The notes below the pieces were generated by a model. The model ran no database searches. It was not told the DNA's origin and saw only the letters and a program-made list of their open reading frames with translations. The position numbers and the translations under genes were made by a program. A stretch of 6,303 bases of DNA from Herpetosiphonaceae bacterium (GTDB lineage Bacteria > Chloroflexota > Chloroflexia > Chloroflexales > Kallotenuaceae), in assembly GCA_030147335.1 (NCBI GenBank), contig JASKZZ010000530.1:1-6303 (forward strand). The letters run 5' to 3'. Shown here in pieces: positions 6,256 to 6,303 of the stretch; positions within the stretch are counted from its first letter, which is position 1; each line of letters begins with the position of its first letter.

Positions 6256-6303
6256 TTAATCTACCAGCGCGGCAAGTGGCCCTTGTGGATTGATGATGCC
6301 CCT
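6256..6303 (-). CDS. 3' end of an unidentified minus-strand gene (partial)
   Basis: From the right edge one minus-strand frame reads RGIINPQGPLAALVD and stops at TAA (6258-6256). The stretch reads like a real protein C-terminus, and the stop lies 49 nt before the VOC start on the same strand, a plausible operon spacing. Only 15 residues are visible, too few to name a family, and the frame could be open by chance. No terminator-like structure is seen between it and the VOC gene, so the two may be co-transcribed. Confidence 0.4.
   Translation of the reverse strand, partial: RGIINPQGPLAALVD

Noticed and set aside
5979..6293. Plus-strand open frame of 104 codons opposite the VOC gene
   Set aside because: It is antisense to a clearly conserved VOC protein, shows no family-like motifs and has no good ribosome binding site.
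1..6303. CRISPR arrays, tRNA or rRNA genes, insertion sequences, attachment sites
   Set aside because: I saw no regularly spaced repeats, no tRNA cloverleaf landmarks, no rRNA-like sequence and no transposase or terminal repeats in the window.

Overview
The window looks like ordinary chromosomal DNA from a bacterium of moderate GC content. Three complete genes and two gene ends fit into about 6.3 kb. The mix of a very large sigma/anti-sigma-like membrane protein with lipoprotein-carrier-like repeats, a stand-alone trehalose synthase and non-ATG starts would suit a Chloroflexota-type organism such as a Chloroflexus or Herpetosiphon relative. That assignment is an impression from gene style and is not proven by any marker in the window.

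Layout: (1) Positions 2-250 (+) are the 3' end of an unidentified gene with an Ala/Pro/Gly-rich tail, closed by a clear intrinsic terminator (261-317). (2) Positions 318-645 are a non-coding stretch. It holds a CGACGGTT direct repeat, a near-consensus housekeeping promoter (TTGACG-N17-TATAGT, 518-546) and a leader with a perfect 7-bp inverted repeat just before the ribosome binding site. (3) Positions 646-3840 (+) encode the centrepiece, a 1064-residue protein. It appears to join an ECF-sigma-like cytoplasmic part, a zinc-binding anti-sigma motif (HxxxCxxC), one membrane helix and an ~818-residue exported part built from two related halves. (4) Positions 3841-4006 are a short intergenic region with nested inverted repeats and a candidate promoter. 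(5) Positions 4007-5662 (+) encode trehalose synthase TreS (GH13), followed by a strong hairpin terminator (5674-5715). (6) On the minus strand, 5796-6206 encodes a small VOC/glyoxalase-fold protein. Just upstream of it is the end of another minus-strand gene (6256-6303).

The large membrane protein and treS are co-oriented, but each seems to have its own promoter. A stress link is possible because TreS makes a compatible solute and the large protein looks like an envelope sensor, but the sequence does not prove that one controls the other. The main item of interest is the large protein: sigma-like domain, anti-sigma-like domain and sensor domain, usually two or three separate proteins, appear to be one polypeptide.
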